From positions 1-64,000 of the forward strand of contig NZ_BCVA01000006.1 of assembly GCF_001591505.1 (NCBI RefSeq): a stretch of DNA of 64,000 bases, written 5' to 3'. This document shows positions 15,662 to 24,750 of the stretch, piece after piece. A program made the position numbers and the translations under genes. The stretch comes from Neobacillus niacini NBRC 15566. Lineage in GTDB: Bacteria; Bacillota; Bacilli; Bacillales; Cytobacillaceae. How positions within the stretch are numbered: position 1 is the first letter of the stretch; every line of letters starts with the position of its first letter. The notes beneath the pieces are model-generated. The model was not told where the DNA came from and made no database searches. It saw only the letters and a program-made list of their open reading frames with translations.

Positions 15662-17182
15662 GTGAGGCTAAGTGATTTGCTTGAAACAAACATAAGTCAT
15701 TTTGGCGAGTATCCTTTTTTACATTTTAATGAAAAGCAATATTCCAACATTGAATGTAAGATGTTTGCTGACCAGTTGGCAAACGGGCTCCGTCACCATG
15801 GTATTGCTGAGGGTGATAAAGTCATTGTTTGTATGCCAAACTGTCCAGAAGTCATCTTTGCTTATCAGGGGATTACAAGAGCGGGTGCTATTATCGTACC
15901 TGTTATGTTCACCCTCCATCCAAAAGAATTGTATTATATTGCACTTAACTCTGGAGCAACAGCAGTGATTACCTCCTCACTTGTTCTAGTAAATGTTGAA
16001 AAATCACTTGAGGGGTTACCTTCTCAACCATTAGTGATTGTTGTGGATCAGCCCTCAAGTGAAAAAAGGTTAAACTTTTATGAAGTAAAAGGTGAGGGTT
16101 CTTTTGCTTCTGGCAGTACGAGGAAGGATGATGACACCGCTGTTATTCTTTACACGTCTGGTACTACAGGTAATCCGAAAGGTGTTCAATTAACTCATAA
16201 AAATTTAACGAGTAACGCTCAAAATTCAATAAAGCATAATGACCTTGAACGAGGAACAACGATTGGCGTTCTGCCGCTTGCACATGTTTATGGGCTGACC
16301 ATTTCTAATATTTGCTTATCCGTAGGCAGCTCGATTGTCATTTTTTCCACCTTTGACACAAGAGAAGTTTTGAAAGCGATTGATAAATATAAGGTAAAAA
16401 CCTTTTCGGCCGTACCAGCGATGATTCATGCATTAGTATCCAATCCTTATGCTGATCAATTTAACACCTCCAGCCTTGAGTCAGTAAGCTCCGGTTCTGC
16501 TCCGCTTCCTGTCGCCTTGCTGCATGCTTTTGAAAAAAAGTTTGGTGCTAAGGTGTACGAAGGCTACGGTTTATCGGAGGCTGCTCCTATTGTGACAGCT
16601 CATAAAGATGGAATTGAAATTAAACCTGGCTCTGTAGGAATCCCGATTCCGGGAGTAGAGGTGAAAATTGTTGCTGACAATGGTGACGAGGTACCTTGTG
16701 GAGAGGTTGGGGAGCTTTGTGTGTGCGGCGAAAACGTAACACCAGGCTATTATCAAAATGTTGAAGAATCAAGACGAGTCCTGATTGATTCCTGGTTACA
16801 TACGGGTGATATGGCACGAATGGATGATGAAGGGTATGTCTATATTGTTGACCGAAAAAAGGACTTGATTATTCGCGGCGGCTTTAATGTTTATCCGCGT
16901 GATGTTGAAGAAATTTTAAATACGCATGAAACAGTATCCGAAGTCGCAGTTGTTGGTGTTCCTGATGAAAAGATGGGTGAAGAAATGGTTGCCTGCGTAG
17001 TGGTGAGACCAGGATCTTCAGTAACAGAAGAAGAATTAATTCGCTATTGTCAGGAGCATTTAGCAAAAAACAAAACTCCTAGAAGAATTGTCTTTTTTGA
17101 GACATTGCCAAGGAACGGTGTTGGAAAAATTTTAAAAACCCATTTGCGGAAAACAGTTACAGAAATAGAGATGAAGTACTAG
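15662..17182 (+). CDS. AMP-forming acyl-CoA synthetase (ligase)
   Basis: Activates a carboxylic acid to its CoA thioester with ATP. The ANL-family motifs are intact: A3 P-loop YTSGTTGNPKGVQLTH, A5 EGYGLSEAAP, A7 LHTGDMARMDDEGY, A8 hinge DRKKDLIIRGGFNVYPRDVEE, and the C-terminal catalytic Lys in NGVGKILKTHLR. The start is uncertain. GTG 15662 lies 12 bases after AAGGAG, while TTG 15650, in the same frame, abuts it. With aldehyde dehydrogenase and R2lox downstream, it would feed an oxidised substrate into the beta-oxidation genes. Confidence 0.9.
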   Translation: MRLSDLLETNISHFGEYPFLHFNEKQYSNIECKMFADQLANGLRHHGIAEGDKVIVCMPNCPEVIFAYQGITRAGAIIVPVMFTLHPKELYYIALNSGATAVITSSLVLVNVEKSLEGLPSQPLVIVVDQPSSEKRLNFYEVKGEGSFASGSTRKDDDTAVILYTSGTTGNPKGVQLTHKNLTSNAQNSIKHNDLERGTTIGVLPLAHVYGLTISNICLSVGSSIVIFSTFDTREVLKAIDKYKVKTFSAVPAMIHALVSNPYADQFNTSSLESVSSGSAPLPVALLHAFEKKFGAKVYEGYGLSEAAPIVTAHKDGIEIKPGSVGIPIPGVEVKIVADNGDEVPCGEVGELCVCGENVTPGYYQNVEESRRVLIDSWLHTGDMARMDDEGYVYIVDRKKDLIIRGGFNVYPRDVEEILNTHETVSEVAVVGVPDEKMGEEMVACVVVRPGSSVTEEELIRYCQEHLAKNKTPRRIVFFETLPRNGVGKILKTHLRKTVTEIEMKY

Positions 17183-17191
17183 GAGGCCTAT

Positions 17192-18085
17192 ATGACAGAG
17201 AGAAAAATGTTAACGACAAGTAATAGAGGATTATTGGAGGATTCATTCCCTTTCCGTTTATATCAAAAAGCAAAAAGGTTAGGAACTTGGAACCCCGCTG
17301 ACATTGATTTTAGTCAGGATGCGCATGACTGGAAAAAACTTAATACTGATCAGCAGGAAGATATTCTCCGTTTGATTTCACAGTTTCAAGCAGGGGAGGA
17401 AGCCGTGACACTAGATCTGCTCCCCTTAATCATGGCCATTGCAAAAGAAGGGCGTCTCGAGGAAGAGATGTTTTTAACCACATTTTTATATGAAGAAGCC
17501 AAGCATACCGAATTTTTCCGGTTAGTATTAAATGCAATTGGTGAAAAAGGCGATTTATCACATTTCCACACAGATACGTATAAAAAAATCTTCTATGAAC
17601 TTCTTCCAACTACAATGGAACGTCTCGTGACGGACCAATCTCCAGCAGCAATAGCCGAAGCCTCCGTTGTGTATAACATGTTTGTCGAAGGTGTCTTAGC
17701 TGAAACGGGCTATTATTCCTTTTATCAAGCGTTAGAAAATGCTCGTATCATGCCAGGTCTCTTAGAGGGCATTGGTCATTTGAAAAAGGATGAGTCCCGG
17801 CATATTGGATATGGCACATTCCTGCTTCAACGTTTAATTTGTGAGCACCCTCATCTCTTTGACTACGTAGCAGCAAAAATGACAGAACTGACTCCATTAG
17901 CGTTAAGGTTAAATGAAGAAGGTATAGCAGGAAGGGAGGTAAGTGCATTTGGCGGAGATCCCGCATTGGTGATGGAGTTTACGCTTAGACAACTGTCAGT
18001 AAGAATGGATATCCTCGCACGTGCAAAAGGCAAAAAAATCGAAGAGATTTATAGATTCTCAGATAGCGAACTAGGTGTTTTATAA
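17192..18085 (+). CDS. R2-like ligand-binding oxidase (R2lox, Mn/Fe cofactor)
   Basis: A ferritin-like protein of 297 aa in the ribonucleotide-reductase-R2 superfamily. It has the R2lox version of the metal site: E69 in AGEEAVTLD, E102 and H105 in EEAKH, E166 in VYNMFVEG, and E201 and H204 in DESRHI. The residues that form the tyrosine-valine ether crosslink of the family are present as V72 and Y161. Known R2lox proteins assemble a Mn/Fe site, bind a long-chain fatty-acid-like ligand and activate O2, but no physiological reaction is established. AGGAGG precedes the ATG, 10 bases after the ligase stop. Confidence 0.9.
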   Translation: MTERKMLTTSNRGLLEDSFPFRLYQKAKRLGTWNPADIDFSQDAHDWKKLNTDQQEDILRLISQFQAGEEAVTLDLLPLIMAIAKEGRLEEEMFLTTFLYEEAKHTEFFRLVLNAIGEKGDLSHFHTDTYKKIFYELLPTTMERLVTDQSPAAIAEASVVYNMFVEGVLAETGYYSFYQALENARIMPGLLEGIGHLKKDESRHIGYGTFLLQRLICEHPHLFDYVAAKMTELTPLALRLNEEGIAGREVSAFGGDPALVMEFTLRQLSVRMDILARAKGKKIEEIYRFSDSELGVL

Positions 18086-18111
18086 GTTAAAATCGCCTTT
18101 AAGATTTTAAC
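18086..18111 (+). other. Intergenic stem-loop
   Basis: A perfect 9-bp stem (GTTAAAATC/GATTTTAAC) with an 8-base loop lies directly after the R2lox stop. It has no following T run, so it is more likely a processing or stability element than a terminator. Confidence 0.45.
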
Positions 18112-18156
18112 AACAATCTACACAAAATTAGCCTTTATTAAAAAGGAGGAACGAAA

Positions 18157-19680
18157 ATGACAGTAAAAGTCGAAGTTCAACAATTCCCGCTGTTTATAAA
18201 TGGAAAGTGGGAACCTGCAAGTAATCAAGAAACTTTTGATGTCTTTAACCCAGCCACTGGTGAGCTTGTAGCAAAAGTGGCAAAAGGTACCTCAGCAGAT
18301 GTAGATCGTGCAGTTCAGGCTGCAAGAGATGCGTTTGACAACACCGAATGGAAAAGTATGAATCCGAAAGACAGAGCCAAAGTACTCTATGCGATTTCCT
18401 ATCAAATTGCGGCGCATGCGGAGGAACTGGCGTACTTAGAAGCAATTAGTTCTGGCGGTACAGTACGCCGAATTGGCAATAGTGATATTTTACAAATGGT
18501 GGATTTGTTCCAAACACTTGCAAATTTTACGTTAGAATATCCGTTCTCCGAAACCTTGCCGGTGCCGCCATTTCCAGGACCCGCACATAACTTTGTCTGG
18601 AGGGAACCAATTGGAGTTTGCGCAGCGATAACACCTTGGAATTTACCGATGGTTATTGCAACCTGGAAAATTGCTCCTGCGTTAGCAATGGGGAATACAG
18701 TTGTGATTAAGCCAGCAAGCTATACCCCGTTATCCACTCTTAAGCTGGCTGAAATAATCTCTAATGTTGTGCCGCCAGGTGTTATTAACGTGGTTACTGG
18801 TCCTGGGGCTGAAATTGGTGAAGCGCTGGTTCGTCATCCGAAGGTAGACAAGGTTGCCTTTACTGGTTCAACAGAAGTAGGAAGAAGAATTATGGGATTG
18901 GCTTCCGAAACCATTAAAAAGACAACCTTGGAGCTAGGCGGGAAGTCACCAAACATACTTTTAGAGGATGCGGATTTAAGCATCGCTCTCCCAGGCAGTT
19001 TGTTTGGAGTATTCTTACATTCTGGTCAGCTTTGTGAGAGTGGAACCCGCCTGTTTGTACCAGATTCCTTGTACGATCAAGTTGTTGCAGGTCTAGCAGG
19101 GTTAACTAGCAAGTTGAAGCTGGGCAATCCTCTGGACCCAATGACAGATGTAGGTCCGGTTATTTCTAAAAAACAAAAGGAGACTATCCTTTCTTACATT
19201 GAAGCTGGTAAACAAGAAGGAGCCACTCTTGTTTGTGGTGGGAAGGAAGTTAAGGTTCCAGGCTGTGAAGATGGATATTTTGTAGAGCCAACCATTTTTA
19301 CCAATGTGACCAATGATATGAAGATTGCACAGGAAGAAATATTCGGACCAGTGTTATGTGTGATTCGCTATTCTGAGTTAGAAGAAGCCGTTAAGATGGC
19401 CAACGATACCATTTATGGTTTAGCTGCAGGTGTTTGGACACGTGATGTCAATAAAGCCTATGAAGTGGCAAGAAAACTGCAGGCAGGTGTGGTTTGGATA
19501 AATGACTGGCATATGCTTAGAAGCGATGCTCCATTTGGCGGTTATAAACAAAGCGGGATTGGCAGAGAAATGGGACAGCAATCACTAGACGCCTATACAC
19601 AAACAAAGCATGTACACACTTCCATGTCTCCGGAGCTTGAAAGACGCAACTGGTATGGCATTCTGTTTGGCCAAAACTAA
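18157..19680 (+). CDS. Aldehyde dehydrogenase (NAD(P)-dependent)
   Basis: Oxidises an aldehyde to a carboxylate. The 507-aa sequence has the cofactor region ITPWNLPMVIATWKIAPAL, the catalytic Glu in TLELGGKSP, and the catalytic Cys in GQLCESGTR. The C-terminal dimerisation and substrate region is complete (PFGGYKQSGIGREMG). AAAAAGGAGGAACG precedes the ATG. Its place between R2lox and an alcohol dehydrogenase suggests it takes the aldehyde made by the latter to the acid used by the upstream acyl-CoA ligase; this is inference. Confidence 0.92.
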   Translation: MTVKVEVQQFPLFINGKWEPASNQETFDVFNPATGELVAKVAKGTSADVDRAVQAARDAFDNTEWKSMNPKDRAKVLYAISYQIAAHAEELAYLEAISSGGTVRRIGNSDILQMVDLFQTLANFTLEYPFSETLPVPPFPGPAHNFVWREPIGVCAAITPWNLPMVIATWKIAPALAMGNTVVIKPASYTPLSTLKLAEIISNVVPPGVINVVTGPGAEIGEALVRHPKVDKVAFTGSTEVGRRIMGLASETIKKTTLELGGKSPNILLEDADLSIALPGSLFGVFLHSGQLCESGTRLFVPDSLYDQVVAGLAGLTSKLKLGNPLDPMTDVGPVISKKQKETILSYIEAGKQEGATLVCGGKEVKVPGCEDGYFVEPTIFTNVTNDMKIAQEEIFGPVLCVIRYSELEEAVKMANDTIYGLAAGVWTRDVNKAYEVARKLQAGVVWINDWHMLRSDAPFGGYKQSGIGREMGQQSLDAYTQTKHVHTSMSPELERRNWYGILFGQN

Positions 19681-19696
19681 TGAAGAGGTGAAGAAT

Positions 19697-20905
19697 ATGA
19701 AAACATCCTTATCACAGTTTATGCTTCGCACGGGTATTTACAGCGGTTCAAATTCTAGGGCTATGGTACCGAGCTTGTTTGCAGGACTAGGTGCAAAAAG
19801 AGTTGTCCTTTTAAGTGACAGAGGGCTTGAGGCAGCAGGTGTCGTCCAAAAGGTTGCAGAAATATTTCAGTTAACTGGTCATGGAAGCGGGCCACAGTTA
19901 GTTGGCCAGTTTCTAGACATCTCTCAGGATGCAGAAAGCCGCTGTATTAATGATGCTGTCCGTTATGTAAAAGAAGTAGGCGGAGACGCCCTGCTGGCAG
20001 TTGGCGGGGGCAGTGTTCTTGATACCGTAAAAGGGGTAAAATATGCACTTCATAAAGGATTATCCGATATAAAGGATGCCATACCAGGCGGACTGCTATA
20101 TGAACAATTCCCTAAGGCAAACTATATTCCGATTCCGCATATTGCGATACCAACAACTGCGGGTACAGGGTCAGAGGTTTCACCGATAGCGGTTATTTTC
20201 AATGAAGAGATTCAAATGAAGACTAATATCATTAATCCATTCATTAATGCCGATATGGCAATTCTTGATCCTGATTTAACCGTCGGACTTCCTCCATTCA
20301 TCACGGCTTTTACCGGTTTTGACGCTTTAACACACGCAATCGAAGCCCTTGCTTCGCCAACCGCAACAGCGCTTACAGACGCTCATGCCCTTCATGCAAT
20401 TCGGTTAATTGAAAAAAATCTTCCAGTCGCTGTAGCGGATGGGACGAATTTAGGTGCTCGAATGGATTTATTGCAAGCCAGTTTAATGGGGATAACTGCC
20501 TTTAGCTTTGCCTTAAATGCTATACCGGTACACAACCTGGCACACGCCTACGGTGCATTATTCCGCATTCCACATGGATTGGCAAATGCCGTCTTCCTGC
20601 CTATTGTAATGGAGATGATTCCTGCATTATACCTGCCAAAGGTAAACGAGCTTGCTTCTGCATTGGACGTTGAGGTCAAAGGGGAAACTGCAGAAGCAGC
20701 ATTAGTAAAGGTTGTGGAAAAGATACGTTTGCTTCAGCACAAGGTTGGACTCCCTTCCGATTTCAAACAATACAATATTTCTGAAGAAAATCTCGCACAA
20801 ACGCTGCCAGCGGTGATGAAAGACCCGGCAGCACTTAGCTTCCCAATGCCAAAAGAATTAATTGCAGCGATAGGACAAAGGGTTGTCCCTCTTGGAGTAA
20901 AATAA
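19697..20905 (+). CDS. Iron-containing (group III) alcohol dehydrogenase
   Basis: A 403-aa enzyme with the NAD-binding GGGSVLDTVKG motif, TTAGTGSEV, and the metal-binding set in GFDALTHAIEA (Asp/His region) and HNLAHAYGALFRIPHGLANA. It should interconvert an alcohol and an aldehyde. The start is ATG 19697 behind GAGGTG, 16 bases after the aldehyde dehydrogenase stop; the frame is open further upstream but overlaps that gene. It ends the island and is followed by a strong terminator. Confidence 0.9.
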   Translation: MKTSLSQFMLRTGIYSGSNSRAMVPSLFAGLGAKRVVLLSDRGLEAAGVVQKVAEIFQLTGHGSGPQLVGQFLDISQDAESRCINDAVRYVKEVGGDALLAVGGGSVLDTVKGVKYALHKGLSDIKDAIPGGLLYEQFPKANYIPIPHIAIPTTAGTGSEVSPIAVIFNEEIQMKTNIINPFINADMAILDPDLTVGLPPFITAFTGFDALTHAIEALASPTATALTDAHALHAIRLIEKNLPVAVADGTNLGARMDLLQASLMGITAFSFALNAIPVHNLAHAYGALFRIPHGLANAVFLPIVMEMIPALYLPKVNELASALDVEVKGETAEAALVKVVEKIRLLQHKVGLPSDFKQYNISEENLAQTLPAVMKDPAALSFPMPKELIAAIGQRVVPLGVK

Positions 20906-20913
20906 ATATAGTG

Positions 20914-20964
20914 ACCCAGCCAGGAACATGTTCATTCGTCGGCTGGGTTTTAATTTTTTTTTTT
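20914..20964 (+). terminator. Terminator of the R2lox operon
   Basis: ACCCAGCC (20914-20921) pairs with GGCTGGGT (20941-20948), followed by a long T run. Confidence 0.9.
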
Positions 20965-21058
20965 GAATACTGGGTAAGAATGGGATATAATTTTCGTTAG
21001 GGTCAAACTCAGTAATGGAGCTTGTCTACATATATTAATACGATTAGGAGTCAAAAAA

Positions 21059-21994
21059 ATGGAAAAAGTACTTATTTTCGGCCACAAAAACCCTGACACA
21101 GATACGATTTGTTCTGCAATTGCCTATGCAGATTTGAAAAAACAACTTGGGATGGATGTAGAACCAGTTCGCTTAGGAAGCGTGAATGGTGAAACTCAAT
21201 TTGCTCTGGAAACGTTCAAAGCAGAAGTACCACGCTTAGTGGAAAATGTAGCTTCTGAAGTAAATTCAGTTATTTTAGTTGATCACAATGAACGCCAGCA
21301 AAGTGCTAATGATATCGCTGATGTTCGTGTTTTAGAAGTAATCGACCACCATCGTATCGCTAACTTCGAAACAAGTGATCCTTTGTACTATCGTTGTGAG
21401 CCAGTAGGCTGTACAGCAACCATCTTAAATAAAATGTACAAAGAAAATGGCAAGGAAATCAAAAAGGAAATTGCCGGTCTTATGCTATCAGCGATTATTT
21501 CAGATTCATTGCTGTTTAAATCTCCAACTTGCACAGCTGAAGATGTTGCGGCTGCGAAAGAATTAGCTGAAATTGCAGGTGTTGACGCACAAAGCTACGG
21601 CTTAGAAATGCTCAAAGCAGGTGCAGATTTAAGCGATAAAACGATTGAACAATTAATCACACTGGACGCTAAAGAATTCGAAATGGGTTCAAGTAAAGTA
21701 GAAATCGCACAAGTTAATGCAGTTGATACGGCAGAAGTGCTTGCACGCCAAGCAGAATTAGAAGCTGCGATCAATAAAAATATTGAAGAAAAAAATCTAG
21801 ACTTATTCTTATTTGTGGTAACAGATATTTTAACAAATGACTCTGTTGGTTTAGCATTAGGCAGTAAAACCAATGCAGTTGAAAAAGCATACAATGTTAC
21901 TTTAGAGAATAATACAGCCGTTCTTAAGGGCGTAGTTTCCCGTAAGAAACAAATCGTCCCAGTTCTAACGGATATATTTAATCAAGGGATTTAA
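21059..21994 (+). CDS. ppaC: Manganese-dependent inorganic pyrophosphatase
   Basis: Family II (DHH-type) cytosolic pyrophosphatase, which hydrolyses PPi to phosphate and pulls biosynthetic reactions forward. The metal-binding motifs are present: FGHKNPDTD at the N-terminus, VDHNE and VIDHHR. The C-terminal DHHA2 domain ends with the SRKKQIVP substrate-binding segment. The 311-aa length matches the family. It stands alone, with a terminator after the stop. Start: ATG 21059 behind AGGAG. Confidence 0.96.
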   Translation: MEKVLIFGHKNPDTDTICSAIAYADLKKQLGMDVEPVRLGSVNGETQFALETFKAEVPRLVENVASEVNSVILVDHNERQQSANDIADVRVLEVIDHHRIANFETSDPLYYRCEPVGCTATILNKMYKENGKEIKKEIAGLMLSAIISDSLLFKSPTCTAEDVAAAKELAEIAGVDAQSYGLEMLKAGADLSDKTIEQLITLDAKEFEMGSSKVEIAQVNAVDTAEVLARQAELEAAINKNIEEKNLDLFLFVVTDILTNDSVGLALGSKTNAVEKAYNVTLENNTAVLKGVVSRKKQIVPVLTDIFNQGI

Positions 21995-22003
21995 TTAATA
22001 AGG

Positions 22004-22036
22004 AAAACCGTTCTTATTTTATAGGAACGGTTTTTT
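22004..22036 (+). terminator. Terminator of ppaC
   Basis: AAAACCGTTC pairs with GAACGGTTTT (22025-22034) and is followed by T residues. Confidence 0.85.
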
Positions 22037-22076
22037 AAATTTTTAGGGTTTGTTCATTTAACTGCTGATATTGCAC

Positions 22077-22331
22077 CCTGTTGATTGGAACGGAAGGCAC
22101 GAAGACTCCTCGAAAATGCTATCGCATTTTCTTCGTGCGTGGGCGGATTCGAGGAGGAATTCAATGTCCTGCGGGAGTACGGGGCTGGGGAGACCCCACA
22201 GGCGCTTTAGCGCCGAGGAGGATCCACGGCACGCCCTAAGGTGCGCGAAGTGCCTCGTGTCAGGCAAAGAACGCATGTCACTGCGGTGATTATTCAAAGA
22301 AGCTTTCCTTAGTGGAGTGGAAATCAACAGG
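22077..22331. repeat. Dispersed GC-rich intergenic repeat, copy 4 (complete, 255 bp)
   Basis: Terminal inverted repeats CCTGTTGATT (22077-22086) and AATCAACAGG (22322-22331). The first ~190 bp closely match copy 3. The extra 3' block (GAAGCTTTCCTTAGTGGAG) is shared with copy 1. The ORFs over it lack ribosome sites. Confidence 0.75.
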
Positions 22332-22424
22332 CCAAATTTTATAGTAAAAACTACTACGTTGACTGTACAGTTTTGGTTATGGTAGTATTATATAATAATA
22401 GAAAGGGGTGAGTAGGTTGGGAAG

Positions 22425-22838
22425 TTGTATCGTATTGGTGAAATAGCGAAATTAATGAATATCTCTAAAAGAACAATCGATTATTACACCCAAATAGGCT
22501 TACTTAACCCTATTCGGACGGACTCTAATTATCGATTGTACGGAGAAGACTGTATTCAAATCATGCATTTAATTGAACACTATAAAAATCTTAATATGCC
22601 ACTTGAGGAGATAAAATCTTCAATTGAATTAATTAAGATGGAAAACTGTGTGGATAAGCAAAAGGTAGAAAAGCATTTTGAACAGATTGGGATCCTAATG
22701 CGTCACCTAAAGGAAGAAATTGAAGCAATCGAACCAATTCTTGACAAACTAAACAGCGGACAGAAAGAAATGGTTAGAAATAAATTATCTTCTCAAGGTG
22801 TACCTTTAGCTCAAACCTTATTATTATTACTAAGTTAA
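22425..22838 (+). CDS. MerR-family transcriptional regulator
   Basis: The N-terminal winged helix reads YRIGEIAKLMNISKRTIDYYTQIGLL, a classical MerR DNA-binding domain, and is followed by a coiled-coil dimerisation helix (about 75-115) and a short C-terminus without a clear ligand domain. The only start fitting the frame is TTG 22425. A promoter with TTGACT (about 22359) and TATTAT/TATAAT and a longer than normal spacer, as MerR targets have, lies just upstream, so it probably regulates itself and the transporter gene that follows. Confidence 0.85.
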   Translation: MYRIGEIAKLMNISKRTIDYYTQIGLLNPIRTDSNYRLYGEDCIQIMHLIEHYKNLNMPLEEIKSSIELIKMENCVDKQKVEKHFEQIGILMRHLKEEIEAIEPILDKLNSGQKEMVRNKLSSQGVPLAQTLLLLLS

Positions 22839-22867
22839 CTTACATTTACAAAAACCAGGAGGTGTAT

Positions 22868-22893
22868 TCCTTACTCATTCTTTGAGTAAGGAG
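22868..22893 (+). promoter_or_regulatory. Stem-loop sequestering the ribosome site of the CNNM gene
   Basis: TCCTTACTCA (22868-22877) pairs perfectly with TGAGTAAGGA (22883-22892) across a 5-base loop. The 3' arm contains AAGGA of the AAGGAG ribosome site, which lies 5 bases before the TTG start. No T run follows, so it is unlikely to be a terminator. It could control translation of the transporter. Confidence 0.6.
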
Positions 22894-22897
22894 ACCA

Positions 22898-24208
22898 TTG
22901 ACCATTATTAACTTGATTGTGATTGCTATTTTAATTGGCTTTACGGCATTCTTCGTGTCTTTCGAATTTGCCATCGTAAAAATCCGTAGTACACGAATTG
23001 ATCAGCTCGTAGGAGAAGGCGATAAAAAAGCAATTGCGGCTAAGAAAATTGTTTCAAATTTAGATGAATATTTATCTGCTTGTCAATTAGGTATTACTGT
23101 TACGGCTTTAGGATTAGGTTGGCTGGGTGAACCAACCGTTGAACATTTACTACATCCATTGTTTACACATTTAAACATACCTGAATCAGCAGCAGGAATC
23201 TTATCTTTTGTTATTGCTTTTGCGTCCGTAACCTTTTTGCACGTTGTAGTTGGTGAACTTGCACCCAAAACGATTGCGATTAATAAAGCAGAGGCAGTTA
23301 CATTATTTTTTGCAAAACCAATGATCATTTTTTATAAAATAATGTATCCATTTATTAAAACGTTAAATGGTTCTGCGCGTATCATTGTTGGACTCTTTGG
23401 TTTGAAGCCTGCTTCAGAATATGAAGACGCGCACTCAGAAGAAGAACTTCAATTAATTATCTCTGAAAGCTACAAAAGCGGTGAAATCAATCAGTCTGAA
23501 TACAAATATGTAAATAATATCTTTGAGTTTGACGATCGTATCGCAAAAGAAATTATGGTGCCGCGTACGGAAATCGTCGCTTTTGACAAATCACAAACAT
23601 TAGAAGAATGTTTGGAAATTGTGAAAGCAGAAAATTATACAAGATATCCGGTTATTGATGGTGAAAAAGATAACATAGTCGGTATGTTGAATATGAAGGA
23701 AGTATTGACTGATTATATTAGCGGTAAAAACCTCGATACTTCAATTGAAGAATATACACGTCCGGTGATTCAGGTTATCGAATCAATTGCCATTCATGAT
23801 TTGTTAGTTAAAATGCAGAAAGATCGCGTTCATATGGCAATTTTAATGGATGAATATGGCGGTACAGCTGGTTTAGTTACGGTTGAGGATATTCTGGAAG
23901 AGATTGTCGGGGAAATTCGTGATGAATTTGACGAAGACGAAGTACCGGAAATTAATAAAATCAGTGAGCATAAAACAGTTGTGGATGGGAAAGTTCTAAT
24001 TGATGAAGTAAACGATTTATTTGGTCTTGATATTCATGATGAGGAAATGGATACCATTGGTGGATGGATTCTTTCCGAAAAAATGGATGTAGTCGAAGGT
24101 GATAAAATTGAATATGGTGATTATGAATTTAAGGTTGTTGAAATTGACGGTTACCACATTAAATTATTAGAAATTGTGAAATTGATGAAACACGAATCAA
24201 TTGCTTAA
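22898..24208 (+). CDS. CNNM/CorC-family transporter (hemolysin family; MpfA-like)
   Basis: A membrane protein of 436 aa with the family's three parts: a DUF21 membrane domain with about four helices (1-190), a pair of CBS domains (about 205-330; EIMVPRTEIVAFDK opens the first), and a C-terminal CorC_HlyC domain (about 345-430; DTIGGWILSE). Relatives such as Bacillus and Staphylococcus MpfA and CorC are linked to Mg2+ export and tolerance. The start is TTG 22898 behind AAGGAG, which is buried in a stem-loop. A MerR regulator precedes it. Confidence 0.88.
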   Translation: MTIINLIVIAILIGFTAFFVSFEFAIVKIRSTRIDQLVGEGDKKAIAAKKIVSNLDEYLSACQLGITVTALGLGWLGEPTVEHLLHPLFTHLNIPESAAGILSFVIAFASVTFLHVVVGELAPKTIAINKAEAVTLFFAKPMIIFYKIMYPFIKTLNGSARIIVGLFGLKPASEYEDAHSEEELQLIISESYKSGEINQSEYKYVNNIFEFDDRIAKEIMVPRTEIVAFDKSQTLEECLEIVKAENYTRYPVIDGEKDNIVGMLNMKEVLTDYISGKNLDTSIEEYTRPVIQVIESIAIHDLLVKMQKDRVHMAILMDEYGGTAGLVTVEDILEEIVGEIRDEFDEDEVPEINKISEHKTVVDGKVLIDEVNDLFGLDIHDEEMDTIGGWILSEKMDVVEGDKIEYGDYEFKVVEIDGYHIKLLEIVKLMKHESIA

Positions 24209-24213
24209 ATCTT

Positions 24214-24249
24214 CCCCTCTTGTCTATAAGGCAAGAGGGGTTTCTTTTT
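24214..24249 (+). terminator. Terminator of the CNNM gene
   Basis: CCCCTCTTG pairs with CAAGAGGGG, followed by TTTCTTTTT. Confidence 0.85.
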
Positions 24250-24389
24250 GGTATAAAGCAAGATAGGTTATCGTTTTCTTTCTATAGTATTTACGGAGAA
24301 AAAATGGGCTTGGCCTGTAAACTCTGATTCGGAACGAAAGCTGCAATTTATTCGTCTAATGAATAAAAGGTGCTGGAAGGGTTGAGGTT

Positions 24390-24644
24390 ATGCTGTTCTT
24401 TGTGTTTTTTCTTATCGGGTTGGTCATTCCGTTTTTATTAATAAAGATTAAACCAAGCTGGATTGTTTGGGCGCCATCATTTGTTTTATTTCTAGCTGCC
24501 ATTGCTTTTTATGGAAAGGCAGAGTTTTTTCCTGGTGAGGGAATGGCCGATTTAGCGGAGCGTCTTTATTTTATCATCTTTGGAATTACCGCCATTGGCT
24601 CGATTGTGGGCGGATTGATTGTTCATTTTTTCAGAAATAAATAA
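24390..24644 (+). CDS. Small integral membrane protein
   Basis: An 84-aa protein with three likely membrane helices (about 2-18, 24-43 and 58-80) and short polar loops (KIKPS; KAEFFPGEGMADLAERL). It resembles the YesK-like small membrane proteins of bacilli, but the resemblance is weak. GAGG lies 4 bases before the ATG. No operon partner; function unknown. Confidence 0.6.
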   Translation: MLFFVFFLIGLVIPFLLIKIKPSWIVWAPSFVLFLAAIAFYGKAEFFPGEGMADLAERLYFIIFGITAIGSIVGGLIVHFFRNK

Positions 24645-24750
24645 ACTTCATTACCCGAGTCAGGTCCTAAGTATGGATTTGGCTTTTTCTAATTGGCCTC
24701 CTGCATGTATCCAGAAATAGAGTCATATGGTGTAAAAGAGGAGGTATCAA

